Under the pieces are notes generated by a model. It saw only the letters and a list, made by a program, of their open reading frames with translations. It searched no databases and was not told where the DNA came from. The position numbers and the translations under genes were made by a program. Source: Marinicella litoralis (GTDB taxonomy: Bacteria; Pseudomonadota; Gammaproteobacteria; Xanthomonadales; Marinicellaceae). From it: a stretch of 64,000 bases of DNA. The first letter of the stretch is position 1; each line of letters begins with the position of its first letter. Of this stretch, positions 38,197 to 46,635 are shown piece after piece. The stretch is from contig NZ_NIHB01000001.1 of the NCBI RefSeq assembly GCF_002591915.1, positions 721,805 through 785,804 of the forward strand, written 5' to 3'.

Positions 38197-38228
38197 GGCT
38201 CGCCGACAAAAGTGCAAAAAAGCACATT

Positions 38229-38265
38229 GTCATCCTGAGTGGAGCGAAGCGGAACCGAAGGATTT
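38229..38265 (+). repeat. REP-like left arm (solo)
   Basis: A 37-bp copy of the left arm of the 7.7-kb array (GTCATCCTGAGTGGAGCGAAG ending GAAGGATTT), with no right arm nearby. The next right arm is at 40523, beyond three genes. Confidence 0.8.
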
Positions 38266-38292
38266 CCTGAAGTTCCATAGATGGTTAATATT

Positions 38293-38322
38293 CGTCATCC
38301 CGGCGAAGGCCGGGATCCAGTG
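38293..38322. repeat. Second palindromic repeat type (GTCATCCCGGC...GCCGGGATCCAG)
   Basis: A 7-bp perfect hairpin TCCCGGC-GAAG-GCCGGGA within the common bacterial intergenic motif GTCATCCC...GGGATCCAG. It is distinct from the other repeat family. It may also act as a terminator after the ABC operon. Confidence 0.7.
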
Positions 38323-38429
38323 TCTTTCTGAAGGATCATTAACTTGCTATTAAACTAATGTCTTTTTCATGAGTCTTTCAATAGCTTGATTAATGAGTTT
38401 TCAATAAATTCAAATTTAATTAATAATTT

Positions 38430-39329
38430 TCACTCATCTACACAAACCAACTCTTTCCGTTCTGGTAAATTTTCCGGAGTCTTGAAATTAGCAGCCAAAC
38501 CCACTTTTTCCAAAACCAATAATACCCACCATCCAGGATCCCATTCACCTGGATACAGAGAAAATTTTGCAGAGTTTGGATAGGCATGGTGGTTATTGTG
38601 GTGGCTTTCGCCCATGGTCATTAAGGAGGCAAACTTAATGTTATGGCCTTGTACGGCAGCGCCTTCGACATGCCAGTGTTGCCTTCCTTTATTGTGGGCA
38701 TAGTAGCCGATTAACCAATGACCGGTGACTGACACAGCCACCCTGACATTGATGCCCCAGATCACCCAAGAGATGCCGCCGAAATAAAACAACAAGAAAG
38801 CCCAAGGAATCTGTTGCCACATCCAGGTTTTTTCCATCCAGTCATAAACCTTGTCTTTTGCAATGGCTTTTGGGGGATCAAAAGTAGGTGGACTGTCAAA
38901 GACAAAATCACAATGTAGTTGCCAATACCAATCTTTGGCCAGTGATTGTTGATGGCCAAAATATCCATGACATTCACGCTGCCTCTGGGCCCAGTCACGG
39001 GTATCGTGGGTTTGTAACATACCCTTCGGGCCTGCCAGTCCGACCAGTACACCCAAATGTACGAAAAGATATTCCAGTAATCGGGGGCATTCATAGCTTT
39101 GGTGAATGAGCCGCCGGTGCATACCGAGGGAGTGGCCAAAACACAAGGTGATGGCAGTAAAAAAGATGAACACCAACAATGCTGCAAAATTAAATGTCAT
39201 GTATCCGCCGATGATGGCTGTCAGATAAAAAAATGAAACCCAAATTGATTTTACCGGTGACCATTTAACAGTGCCTTTGAATGCACTTGAATTTAATTTT
39301 GATTGGATACTTTGGTTTTCATATTTCAT
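38430..39329 (-). CDS. Acyl-CoA desaturase (delta-9 type, membrane di-iron)
   Basis: A 299-residue integral membrane desaturase. The three His boxes are GHSLGMHRRLIH, HDTRDWAQRQRECH and ESHHNNHHAYP, which bind the di-iron centre. Four or more hydrophobic spans are arranged as in stearoyl-CoA/acyl-lipid desaturases. It would introduce a cis double bond into acyl chains and adjust membrane fluidity. It is divergent from an ArsR-family regulator across a 98-bp AT-rich gap, suggesting that regulator controls it. The first box is GHSLGMHR instead of the common HR-xxH layout, which is typical of one bacterial subgroup. Confidence 0.9.
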   Translation of the reverse strand: MKYENQSIQSKLNSSAFKGTVKWSPVKSIWVSFFYLTAIIGGYMTFNFAALLVFIFFTAITLCFGHSLGMHRRLIHQSYECPRLLEYLFVHLGVLVGLAGPKGMLQTHDTRDWAQRQRECHGYFGHQQSLAKDWYWQLHCDFVFDSPPTFDPPKAIAKDKVYDWMEKTWMWQQIPWAFLLFYFGGISWVIWGINVRVAVSVTGHWLIGYYAHNKGRQHWHVEGAAVQGHNIKFASLMTMGESHHNNHHAYPNSAKFSLYPGEWDPGWWVLLVLEKVGLAANFKTPENLPERKELVCVDE

Positions 39330-39402
39330 GTTAGTTTCCTTCCTTACTTGGACACAGCTATAAAACTGTTATAAAATACAAGTTATTTAATTAATTAAGT
39401 AT

Positions 39403-39418
39403 TTAACTAATAGGTTAA
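39403..39418. promoter_or_regulatory. Candidate operator between desaturase and ArsR-type regulator
   Basis: TTAACTAATAGGTTAA is an inverted repeat (TTAAC-N6-GTTAA) just before the regulator gene. The flanking AT-rich DNA holds a TATAAAAT and TTAATTAATTAA. A dyad of this form is plausible for an ArsR-type dimer. Confidence 0.4.
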
Positions 39419-39427
39419 TTATATCCA

Positions 39428-39745
39428 ATGAACGACACTTTTCAAGCTTTATCGTCTACTGTCAGAAGAAAAATTTTGGCTTACTTATCAAAAACTGACT
39501 TAACAGCGGGTGAAATATCTGACCGGTTCGAAATGTCAAAGCCTGCCTTGTCAAAACACTTAAGCATTTTAATGAATGCCGGATTGATCCAAGGCGATAA
39601 AAAAGGCCAATTTGTGCATTACAGCCTGGTCAAAGAAAACCTGTTTGCCAATATGAATGATTTTCTGGTTAATTTTTGTCCGCAGGGGAGGCCGTTGAAA
39701 ATGGAGAGTGCGGAATTGGCTAAGAACAAAAACTCGAGTGAGTAG
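39428..39745 (+). CDS. ArsR-family winged-helix transcriptional regulator (SdpR-like)
   Basis: A 105-residue regulator. The winged helix spans the whole protein: LSSTVRRKILAYLSKTDLTAGEISDRF, recognition helix MSKPALSKHLSILMNAGLI, and wing DKKGQFVHYSL. The metal-binding CxC of ArsR/SmtB is absent; a lone Cys lies near position 88. That points to the SdpR-like, non-metal subgroup. It is divergent from the desaturase gene and probably controls it and itself through the AT-rich dyad. A DUF4272 gene starts 4 bp downstream. Confidence 0.88.
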   Translation: MNDTFQALSSTVRRKILAYLSKTDLTAGEISDRFEMSKPALSKHLSILMNAGLIQGDKKGQFVHYSLVKENLFANMNDFLVNFCPQGRPLKMESAELAKNKNSSE

Positions 39746-39749
39746 CTTT

Positions 39750-40400
39750 ATGTTTACATCAAAGATAAGTCCAGAAAAGGTCAAAGCGAAAAATACTAAA
39801 GTACTAAAAAAGCAAGGAATTGAGGTTATTGAGCATTTGCCTTACTTGGATTTGATGGATTTTCGAAGTCCGGAAGAAGTTGCAAAAAGGTGTGTAATTT
39901 TGTCTGCTTTACTTCAGCTTCACTTTGAAGCTCCAAATGCTTTTATCAGAGAATATTTAGAAGAGAATAGTCTCATCGATGAGTTATCTAAAGAAGAAAA
40001 TAAACGGTTAGATCTAGAATATAATAACTGGCAAGAACAAGAAAAAATTGACTTGTATTGGTCAATTGAAGCTATATGGGCATTAGCCTGGGTAGGAAAA
40101 ATCCATGATAATCTAACTTTTAACACAGGTGTTGAAGAAACCCTGGCTTCATTTTTGCCTGAATTTCAGGAGAATGAACCTGCAAAGAAATTCATTACCG
40201 GTTTTTCTTTAAGGTCTAAAAAGGAAATCTTTTCTATGTTGGATAGATTCTATCGCGTGCATTGGTACGCTAGAAACCTATCGCTAACTGGTAAAAAATC
40301 ACAACTTGTTGATATCGATATTGTCATGGAGAGAAGAAAAGCCCTTGAATGGGCTTGTAACAAGGAAGAAATTTGGGAAGATATTTCTCTTGATACCTAA
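39750..40400 (+). CDS. DUF4272 domain protein
   Basis: A 216-residue soluble protein matching DUF4272. KRCVILSALLQLHFEAPNAF is its N-terminal block, WSIEAIWALAWVGKIHD is its most conserved block and YRVHWYARNLSL its C-terminal one. Family function is unknown; members often occur as stand-alone genes in environmental bacteria. The start at MFTSKISPEK has a GAGTGAG ribosome site. It lies 4 bp after the ArsR-type gene and may be in one operon with it. Base composition is a little more AT-rich than its neighbours. Confidence 0.8.
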   Translation: MFTSKISPEKVKAKNTKVLKKQGIEVIEHLPYLDLMDFRSPEEVAKRCVILSALLQLHFEAPNAFIREYLEENSLIDELSKEENKRLDLEYNNWQEQEKIDLYWSIEAIWALAWVGKIHDNLTFNTGVEETLASFLPEFQENEPAKKFITGFSLRSKKEIFSMLDRFYRVHWYARNLSLTGKKSQLVDIDIVMERRKALEWACNKEEIWEDISLDT

Positions 40401-40522
40401 TTATTTGGATGATTAGAATTAATATAATGAATTTAAGCCCATGAAAAATGGATCCCCGAGTCTAGCCCGAGAACGATGGTGGCCGGGCTGGCAATAATCA
40501 AAGGAGATTACATGGGCTGTGG

Positions 40523-40560
40523 GAGATTCTTCGACTTCACTTCGTTATGCTCAGAATGAC
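40523..40560 (+). repeat. REP-like right arm (solo)
   Basis: A single 38-bp right arm (GAGATTCTTCGACTTCACTT ending CAGAATGAC), the inverse of the arm at 38229. It touches the end of the OsmC fusion gene. Confidence 0.75.
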
Positions 40561-40565
40561 AAATT

Positions 40566-41783
40566 CTATTGTGAATTTAATTCAGTCCTCACCTCAATCT
40601 TATTATGTAAGGTTCGGTGCACGGGGCATTTATCCGCAATAATCAAAAGTTTGCTTATCTGTTCTTCAGTTAAATCGCCAGCGAATTCAATGTTGCGGTG
40701 GATCACATCTATTTTGGGGTGTTGGTCGTCGCAGGATTGGCAGTCTTCGCCGTGTTCGCGGTCGTGTGATAGGTTGACAATGACATTGTCCATGGGGATT
40801 TTTTTTAAGTTGGCGTACATTCTTAAGGTCATGACGGTGCATGCGCCCAATCCGGCTAGCAGGTGTTGGTAGGGGTCGGGGCCGGAGTCACTGCCGCCGA
40901 CTTTAAGCGGTTCGTCAGCGATCCATTGGTGTGATGCGGTTTGTACATCACATTGAAATTTATGGTCTATTTCAGTCACCCTCACCTGACCAGTTGGAAC
41001 TTCTGTGCGCGTTGGTTTTGTCGTTTCATTGGATTCGATGAATTTTTCTGACCATGCAGCAATCAGTTTGGCGGCATAGGTGGCGTCTTTTTTATGGGTT
41101 AATAAATGATTGGCATGGTCTAAGCTGATAAAGCTTTTAGGGTGTTTGGCCGCGACGTATATTTTCTCAGCTTCATTGATGGAAACCGTTTCGTCTACCG
41201 GTGAGTGCATCACCAACAAGGCTTTTTTTAATTGGCTGATGTGGCTGGTGTCTTGTTGATTCAAGTCGTCAATGAATTGTTTTTTGATGTTAAATGGGCG
41301 GCCGCCCAGATTCACTTCTGCTTGGCCATGTTGATCGATTGAATCCAGCTCACAATGGAACAAATGTTTAACATGGGAGGCATCGGCAGGTGCTGCAATG
41401 GTGACTACCGCCTTGGCATCTGGTATTTGTGCAGCGGCTTTTAGCACCGCGGCACCACCCAATGAATGGCCAATCAACAGACTGGGTGCCTGGTAGTTGT
41501 TTTGTAAAAAATCAGCGGCGGCCACCAAATCCTCAACATTGGAGCTGAAGTTGGTGTTGGCAAAATCACCATCCGAGTTACCCAAACCGGTAAAGTCAAA
41601 TCTGAGCACAGCAAAGCCCAATTTCACCAAGGCTTTGCTGATATGGGAAGCGGCAATAAAATCTTTACCACAGGTGAAACAATGCGCAAACAACACATAG
41701 GTTTTGCTGTTATCATCACTTTGTTCCAATAACCCCGCCAACTGGCCTTGACTGCCTTCAAATGATACTTTCAGTTTTTTCAT
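40566..41783 (-). CDS. Alpha/beta-hydrolase fused to OsmC
   Basis: A 405-residue two-domain protein. The N-terminal half (1-about 250) is an alpha/beta hydrolase with nucleophile GHSLGG, the [13 protein letters not shown] oxyanion region, HSPVDETV and a His in SLDHANHLL. The C-terminal half (about 265-405) is an OsmC-type peroxiredoxin-like domain with its two reactive Cys in [15 protein letters not shown] and DKCPVHRTL. OsmC proteins reduce organic hydroperoxides with thiols. The fusion exists in other proteobacteria, but its combined role is not established. Confidence 0.9.
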   Translation of the reverse strand: MKKLKVSFEGSQGQLAGLLEQSDDNSKTYVLFAHCFTCGKDFIAASHISKALVKLGFAVLRFDFTGLGNSDGDFANTNFSSNVEDLVAAADFLQNNYQAPSLLIGHSLGGAAVLKAAAQIPDAKAVVTIAAPADASHVKHLFHCELDSIDQHGQAEVNLGGRPFNIKKQFIDDLNQQDTSHISQLKKALLVMHSPVDETVSINEAEKIYVAAKHPKSFISLDHANHLLTHKKDATYAAKLIAAWSEKFIESNETTKPTRTEVPTGQVRVTEIDHKFQCDVQTASHQWIADEPLKVGGSDSGPDPYQHLLAGLGACTVMTLRMYANLKKIPMDNVIVNLSHDREHGEDCQSCDDQHPKIDVIHRNIEFAGDLTEEQISKLLIIADKCPVHRTLHNKIEVRTELNSQ

Positions 41784-41906
41784 TGATTTAACCCCTGTGT
41801 TTGATCATGCATGGTAGATGACCCAATGCGTGATTTATTCTTACAGAATCTCTGCTGATGATTGATAACTGCAGTAAAATACAGTTTTATCCGTATTGAG
41901 AATAAC

Positions 41907-42284
41907 ATGATTCAACATGAAAGCCTGAATGTTTATGGAGAGGTGCTGGAGAGCTGCTGTGAAGATCCGGTCACTGGTTTTTTTCGTGATGGGTGTTGTA
42001 ATACGGCCGATGAAGACCATGGTTTGCATACGGTTTGTGTGAAACTAACTGATGAGTTCTTGCAGTACTCTAAAAAAATGGGCAATGATTTATCGACGCC
42101 TCACCCTGAATTTGATTTCCCTGGCTTGAAGGCAGGTGATCAATGGTGTTTGTGCGCTCTGCGGTGGTTGCAAGCCCATCAAGATGGATGTGCGCCTAAG
42201 GTCAACATCAGAAGCACTCACCTAAGGACATTGGATGTGGTGGATATCAATTTATTAAAGGCCTATGCTGCTGACTTACAATGA
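41907..42284 (+). CDS. DUF2237 family protein
   Basis: A 125-residue small protein of the DUF2237 family. It opens MIQHESLNVYGEVLESCCED and carries the family blocks TGFFRDGCCNT, DHGLHTVCV and LSTPHPEFDFPGLKAGDQWC. It ends KAYAADLQ. Multiple Cys (two CC pairs) are conserved in the family. The function is unknown. The ATG at 41907 fits the family; an extension upstream does not. Confidence 0.9.
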   Translation: MIQHESLNVYGEVLESCCEDPVTGFFRDGCCNTADEDHGLHTVCVKLTDEFLQYSKKMGNDLSTPHPEFDFPGLKAGDQWCLCALRWLQAHQDGCAPKVNIRSTHLRTLDVVDINLLKAYAADLQ

Positions 42285-42317
42285 TTCTTAAGTGATGTCA
42301 CCTTGTGGGTTTTGGCA

Positions 42318-43208
42318 TTACTTTACCGGTTTTCTTTTGATCAATCTCATCATGGGCTGCCAGCTGAGAATGAACAAAGCCAGCCAGATACCGGTGAAAG
42401 CGACTTTGTGTCCGAAAGTGAACACTTCACCAAAGAAATATACAGCAATCAAAAAACTGATGGTTGGCGCAATGTATTGTAAAAAGCCGATCACAGTTAG
42501 GGTCAGTCGCTTGGCTGCATAATTGAACCCAATCAGCGGTAGGATGGTGATTAAGCCCGAAAACACCAACAACCACATGGTACTCATATCAAGATTGCTG
42601 GACGTTTGGTTTGATGACAGCATGGTCAAGAATACCAAGGCCGGAATCATCAGTAAGGCCGTTTCCCAAAATAAACCGATTAATGGCCTGACATCCAATG
42701 TTTTTCTGACCAAGCCATACAAGCCAAAAGTTATCGCCAGTGCCAACGCAATCCAAGGCGGCTGACCGATAAAAATTCCCAAGTAAATGGTGGTTGATGC
42801 GGCAAGAGTGAGGGCAATGATTTGTACTTTATTCAATCGTTCTTGTAAGAACAACATGCCCAGAAATACATTGACGAGGGGGTTGATGAAATATCCCAGT
42901 GATGTGGCCAGGATTTGTCCATCATTGACAGCCCAAACAAACAACAACCAGTTGCTGATGACCAATGAACCACTGATAAAGAGGATCAACAGCTGTTTTT
43001 TAGTGACCTTGAGTGAGTGAATCAGTTGTTGTCTTTCTCTGATGGCTAAGAACAACAATAAAAACAGGGCCGCCCAAATAATGCGATGGGCAATGATTTC
43101 GATGGCAGGTACATGCTTGAGTAGCTTGAAATATATGGGTGCAAAACCCCAAAAAATAAAACAAAATAATCCGGCCTGTAAACCTTTGTTGTGTTCAGAA
43201 ATTGGCAT
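42318..43208 (-). CDS. rarD: RarD, EamA-type drug/metabolite transporter
   Basis: A 296-residue ten-span membrane transporter of the RarD group. The start GLQAGLFCFIFWGFAPIYFKLL, the block IIAHRIIWAALFLLLFLA and the late segment IGFLQYIAPTISFLIAVYFFGE are its signatures. Family members are described as chloramphenicol-sensitivity proteins, but the physiological substrate is not settled. It converges on the DUF2237 gene. Confidence 0.9.
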   Translation of the reverse strand: MPISEHNKGLQAGLFCFIFWGFAPIYFKLLKHVPAIEIIAHRIIWAALFLLLFLAIRERQQLIHSLKVTKKQLLILFISGSLVISNWLLFVWAVNDGQILATSLGYFINPLVNVFLGMLFLQERLNKVQIIALTLAASTTIYLGIFIGQPPWIALALAITFGLYGLVRKTLDVRPLIGLFWETALLMIPALVFLTMLSSNQTSSNLDMSTMWLLVFSGLITILPLIGFNYAAKRLTLTVIGFLQYIAPTISFLIAVYFFGEVFTFGHKVAFTGIWLALFILSWQPMMRLIKRKPVK

Positions 43209-43300
43209 TCGGGTATTGTAGTCTTAAAAATCCACTGATGCTTTAAACAGATTGAACTATTTCGTCATACAATGGGTTTAATTGTTAATTTTGGATGCGC

Positions 43301-44161
43301 ATGAAAAACCTGCTATCAATCATTCTTATTTTGCTCAGCGGTGTGGTTGATTCTCATGAAGTCGTTAAGCCAGCCATAGCGGTTCGTTCGGTTGGGGCAC
43401 TGACTGGAGAGGTGACCTATTTAGGCAATACGGGTCTAATGGTCAGTCATGGCGATCAACAAGTATTGTTCGACCCATTTTTTCACCGCCATTTTAATCA
43501 TTACCAGCTGGTGCCAGCAGACATCAAATCAGCCATTTTTGCCAAAAAGCCGCCATATGATTCGATTGAAATGATTTTTATCAGCCATGCCCACGGTGAT
43601 CACTTTGATGCCAAGGACGTGCTTGAATATTTGAAACTCAATCCTGTGACCCAATTGGTGGCGCCAAGCCAGGCGGTTGATCAATTGAAGGTCTTGTCAG
43701 GATACCAAGCCATAAAGAAGCAAGTTGTTGGCCTTGAATTGAACTATGGAGACCAACCGATTGAGATGACTTTTGTGGGAATTGATGTTGGGGCAGTCAG
43801 AATCCCGCATGCCGGGTGGCCAGGCAGGGCCGATGTTTCCAATTTGGTATATCGAGTGACTTTAAACAAACAAGTGACTGTGATGCACATGGGTGATGCC
43901 GACCCTGATGACCTTCATTTCAAACCTTGGGCCAATTATTGGGCGCAAAAAGTGACTCACAATGCCTTTCCGCCTTATTGGTTTTTGACTCACTCTGTTG
44001 GCCAACAAATTTTAGCTGAAAGAATTAACTCGCTGCACCATACCGGCATTCATGTACCGGTTGTGGTTCCTGATCAGTTACAGTACAGTGGAGAAGATTA
44101 CTTTTCTGTACCCGGAAAAACCATTAAACTGAAACAAATCAAAAACACTTTAACCAAATAA
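43301..44161 (+). CDS. Exported MBL-fold metallohydrolase (UlaG/PhnP-like)
   Basis: A 286-residue protein with a signal peptide (MKNLLSIILILLSGVVDS), placing it in the periplasm. The metallo-beta-lactamase fold is signalled by YLGNTGLMVSHGDQQVLFDP, the metal motif ISHAHGDHFD and VMHMGDADPDD with the third ligand Asp. This is the UlaG/L-ascorbate-lactonase-like subgroup; its substrate is not predictable. An ATG two codons upstream (43295) is possible, but the TTGGA ribosome site overlaps it. It is 13 bp upstream of the M24 peptidase and probably co-transcribed. Confidence 0.82.
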   Translation: MKNLLSIILILLSGVVDSHEVVKPAIAVRSVGALTGEVTYLGNTGLMVSHGDQQVLFDPFFHRHFNHYQLVPADIKSAIFAKKPPYDSIEMIFISHAHGDHFDAKDVLEYLKLNPVTQLVAPSQAVDQLKVLSGYQAIKKQVVGLELNYGDQPIEMTFVGIDVGAVRIPHAGWPGRADVSNLVYRVTLNKQVTVMHMGDADPDDLHFKPWANYWAQKVTHNAFPPYWFLTHSVGQQILAERINSLHHTGIHVPVVVPDQLQYSGEDYFSVPGKTIKLKQIKNTLTK

Positions 44162-44174
44162 AATCAAACTTAAT

Positions 44175-45551
44175 ATGAATAGAAATATGAATAGAATAAT
44201 ACTAATCATCAGTTTGTTGGTGATGCAAACAAGCTTTGCTGACACACCCAAAATCCTGCCGCTAAAAACCCAAGCGGCGGTGATTGATCGCCTGTTAGAG
44301 GATAAAGTTCAAACGGTGTTGCCACAATTAATGCGTGATAACAACATTGATATGTGGATTGTGATGGCTCGTGAATACAATGAAGACCCTGTGATTCGAA
44401 CCATGTTGCCAGCCATTTGGCATGCCGCCAGACGCCGAACCATATTGGTGATGTATGACTCAGGTGAATCCAATTCCACTGCTGCGGCTGGCATAGAAAC
44501 CATGGCAGTGGCCAGGTACGATGTGGGTTCGGTTTTTAAAAAGTCTTGGGACAAAGCGCAACAACCCGATCAATGGGCACGTTTGGCAGAAATCATTGAA
44601 GAGAAACAGCCAAACAAAATTGGGCTTAACTTTTCTAACCACTTTGGCCAAGCCGACGGCGTGACACATTCAGAATTTCAACAGTTTAAAGATTCATTGA
44701 AGCCAAAATGGCAAAATCGAATTGTCAGTGCAGAAAAGTTGGCTGTGGCCTGGTTGGAAACCAGAACACCAGCAGAAATGGCTGTTTATCCCCAAATTGT
44801 GAACATTGCTCACACCCTCTTGGCTGAAGGTTTGTCGGAAGTGGCTGTGCAGCCTGGTGTAACCACGACTGAAGATTTGGTTTGGTGGTACCGTGAAAAG
44901 ATCAAGTCATTGAAATTAGACACTTGGTTCCATCCTTCTGTTTCTGTTCAAAGGGCTGACAATGATAAATTTGACCATCTGCGAACTTTTGATAAGCGAC
45001 CGGCTGAAAACATCATTCAAGCAGGTGACTTGATTCATGTTGATTTTGGCATCACCTATTTGCGTTTAAACACCGATACCCAACAGCATGCCTATGTTTT
45101 AAAGTCTGGTGAAAAAGCCGCGCCAGATTATTTGCAGCAAGCTTTGCAAAATGCCAATCGTTTACAAGACATTTTTACTGGTAATTTCAAAGTCGGCAGG
45201 ACCGGCAATGAGGTTTTGGCCATGTCCAGAAAGCAGGCCATTGCTGAAGGCATCACCCCGTCCATTTACACCCATCCCATAGGCTACTATGGACATGCGG
45301 CTGGTACTACATTGGGTATGTGGGATGCTCAAGAAGGCGTGCCGCATAAAGGTGATTACCCCTTACACGCCAACACAGCTTATGCCATCGAACTGAATGC
45401 CTCTACATTCATTGAAGCATGGAACAAGGAAGTCAGAATCATGTTGGAAGAGGATGCTTTTTTTGACGGAAAATCGGTGCGCTATATCAATGGCAGACAA
45501 ACACAATTGTTGTTGATACCCAGGCAAAATCATCAAGTCCTGGGTCAATAA
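44175..45551 (+). CDS. Exported M24 family metallopeptidase (Xaa-Pro peptidase-like)
   Basis: A 458-residue protein with a signal peptide (about 1-22, SLLVMQTSFA). An N-terminal creatinase-like domain precedes the pita-bread fold. Metal ligands are in DLIHVDFGITYL (the first Asp pair), HPIGYYGHAAGTTLG (His), IELNAST (Glu) and VRIMLEEDAF (second Glu). The pattern is that of periplasmic Xaa-Pro aminopeptidase-like enzymes. It pairs with the S9 peptidase at 3.8 kb as another peptide-degrading activity in the envelope. Gene order: MBL-fold protein then M24, 13 bp apart. Confidence 0.85.
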   Translation: MNRNMNRIILIISLLVMQTSFADTPKILPLKTQAAVIDRLLEDKVQTVLPQLMRDNNIDMWIVMAREYNEDPVIRTMLPAIWHAARRRTILVMYDSGESNSTAAAGIETMAVARYDVGSVFKKSWDKAQQPDQWARLAEIIEEKQPNKIGLNFSNHFGQADGVTHSEFQQFKDSLKPKWQNRIVSAEKLAVAWLETRTPAEMAVYPQIVNIAHTLLAEGLSEVAVQPGVTTTEDLVWWYREKIKSLKLDTWFHPSVSVQRADNDKFDHLRTFDKRPAENIIQAGDLIHVDFGITYLRLNTDTQQHAYVLKSGEKAAPDYLQQALQNANRLQDIFTGNFKVGRTGNEVLAMSRKQAIAEGITPSIYTHPIGYYGHAAGTTLGMWDAQEGVPHKGDYPLHANTAYAIELNASTFIEAWNKEVRIMLEEDAFFDGKSVRYINGRQTQLLLIPRQNHQVLGQ

Positions 45552-45561
45552 CCAGCAAGAA

Positions 45562-46635
45562 TCAATGAAACAGTCGCTGTTTGATGTGGTTTGACATGGC
45601 CATCAATGGTTTTTCAATCAATAAATAATGAACCACACTATAAACAACGGTCAGTAACATAAACAAGCCAACCCACAATCCTGGTGATTGGCTGTTGTTT
45701 TGAACCCATGAATGCCAGCCCAGTGCAATGGTCAAAGCAATGAATATGGTGTGAGATAAGTAGATACTGTAAGAAGCGCCACCAAGGATCAAGGAAAGGT
45801 GTTTTAGCAGCACCTGTCCCCGTTTTTCTAATTCAATCAGTGCTGCCATAATCAGCGCGGCGGCTGAGCCAAAAAAGCAAACCCTTAATATGACATGCTG
45901 TTGGCTGATCAGTGATTGTTGTAAAACGTGTGCTTGATAATAAACAGCAGTGGCTAATAAGGCCAGACCCAATAACAATGGCCAGAAGTGATTACATCTT
46001 TGGGTCTGAAAGAAACGACCCAGCAAGCATCCAGCAAAAAACTCTAAACAATAGGGTGACAACAGAAAGTCGACGGCAGTAAAGTCGCTATGGCTGTGTG
46101 TCGATGAAAATCGAGAGGCGATCTGGTACACGATAATGAGGGCCACAATGGCCCAAACGGCATTCAGCTTGTGCTTGCTTGGTAGCAACATCAACAAACC
46201 AAACAATACATAGAAATACAACTCATACTGTAATGTCCAGGCCACTTGGATCAACAGGTGAGTGGTGTCAGGCTCAGTCAAGAAAAATGAACCCCACATG
46301 TTGGCATTGGCAGGTTTGAGCTGTGGATAAAAATACAAAATAAGCAATGCCAGTAAAAAATATGGCCAGTAGCCTAAATAAATGCGGCTGAAACGTTTAA
46401 ACGCAAAATTCAATACCGGCGATTGTGTGGATGCGCGCTTGGTGGTGACCCACATGATGTATCCACTGATCACAAAAAAGAAATCCACACCTGCATAGCC
46501 AATCAGATTAAACAGGTCAAAAAAGCCATGTGCCTGCCCGGGGTTGATGGATTGGTATTGCAGTGAAAAATGATAAAACATCACAGCCAGTGCGGCCACA
46601 GCACGCAAAAATTGAATGTTGACGATGGGTTTCAT
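45562..46635 (-). CDS. Acyltransferase-3 family membrane protein
   Basis: A 357-residue integral membrane O-acyltransferase with about ten spans. IQFLRAVAALAVMFYHF carries the conserved R/H of the family, GVDFFFVISGYIMWVTT follows, and ASYSIYLSHTIFIALT occurs near the end. Such enzymes acetylate or otherwise acylate surface polysaccharides. It overlaps the TPR-sulfotransferase stop by 4 bp, so a sulfated and acylated glycan pathway is plausible here; the target is unknown. Confidence 0.85.
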   Translation of the reverse strand: MKPIVNIQFLRAVAALAVMFYHFSLQYQSINPGQAHGFFDLFNLIGYAGVDFFFVISGYIMWVTTKRASTQSPVLNFAFKRFSRIYLGYWPYFLLALLILYFYPQLKPANANMWGSFFLTEPDTTHLLIQVAWTLQYELYFYVLFGLLMLLPSKHKLNAVWAIVALIIVYQIASRFSSTHSHSDFTAVDFLLSPYCLEFFAGCLLGRFFQTQRCNHFWPLLLGLALLATAVYYQAHVLQQSLISQQHVILRVCFFGSAAALIMAALIELEKRGQVLLKHLSLILGGASYSIYLSHTIFIALTIALGWHSWVQNNSQSPGLWVGLFMLLTVVYSVVHYLLIEKPLMAMSNHIKQRLFH

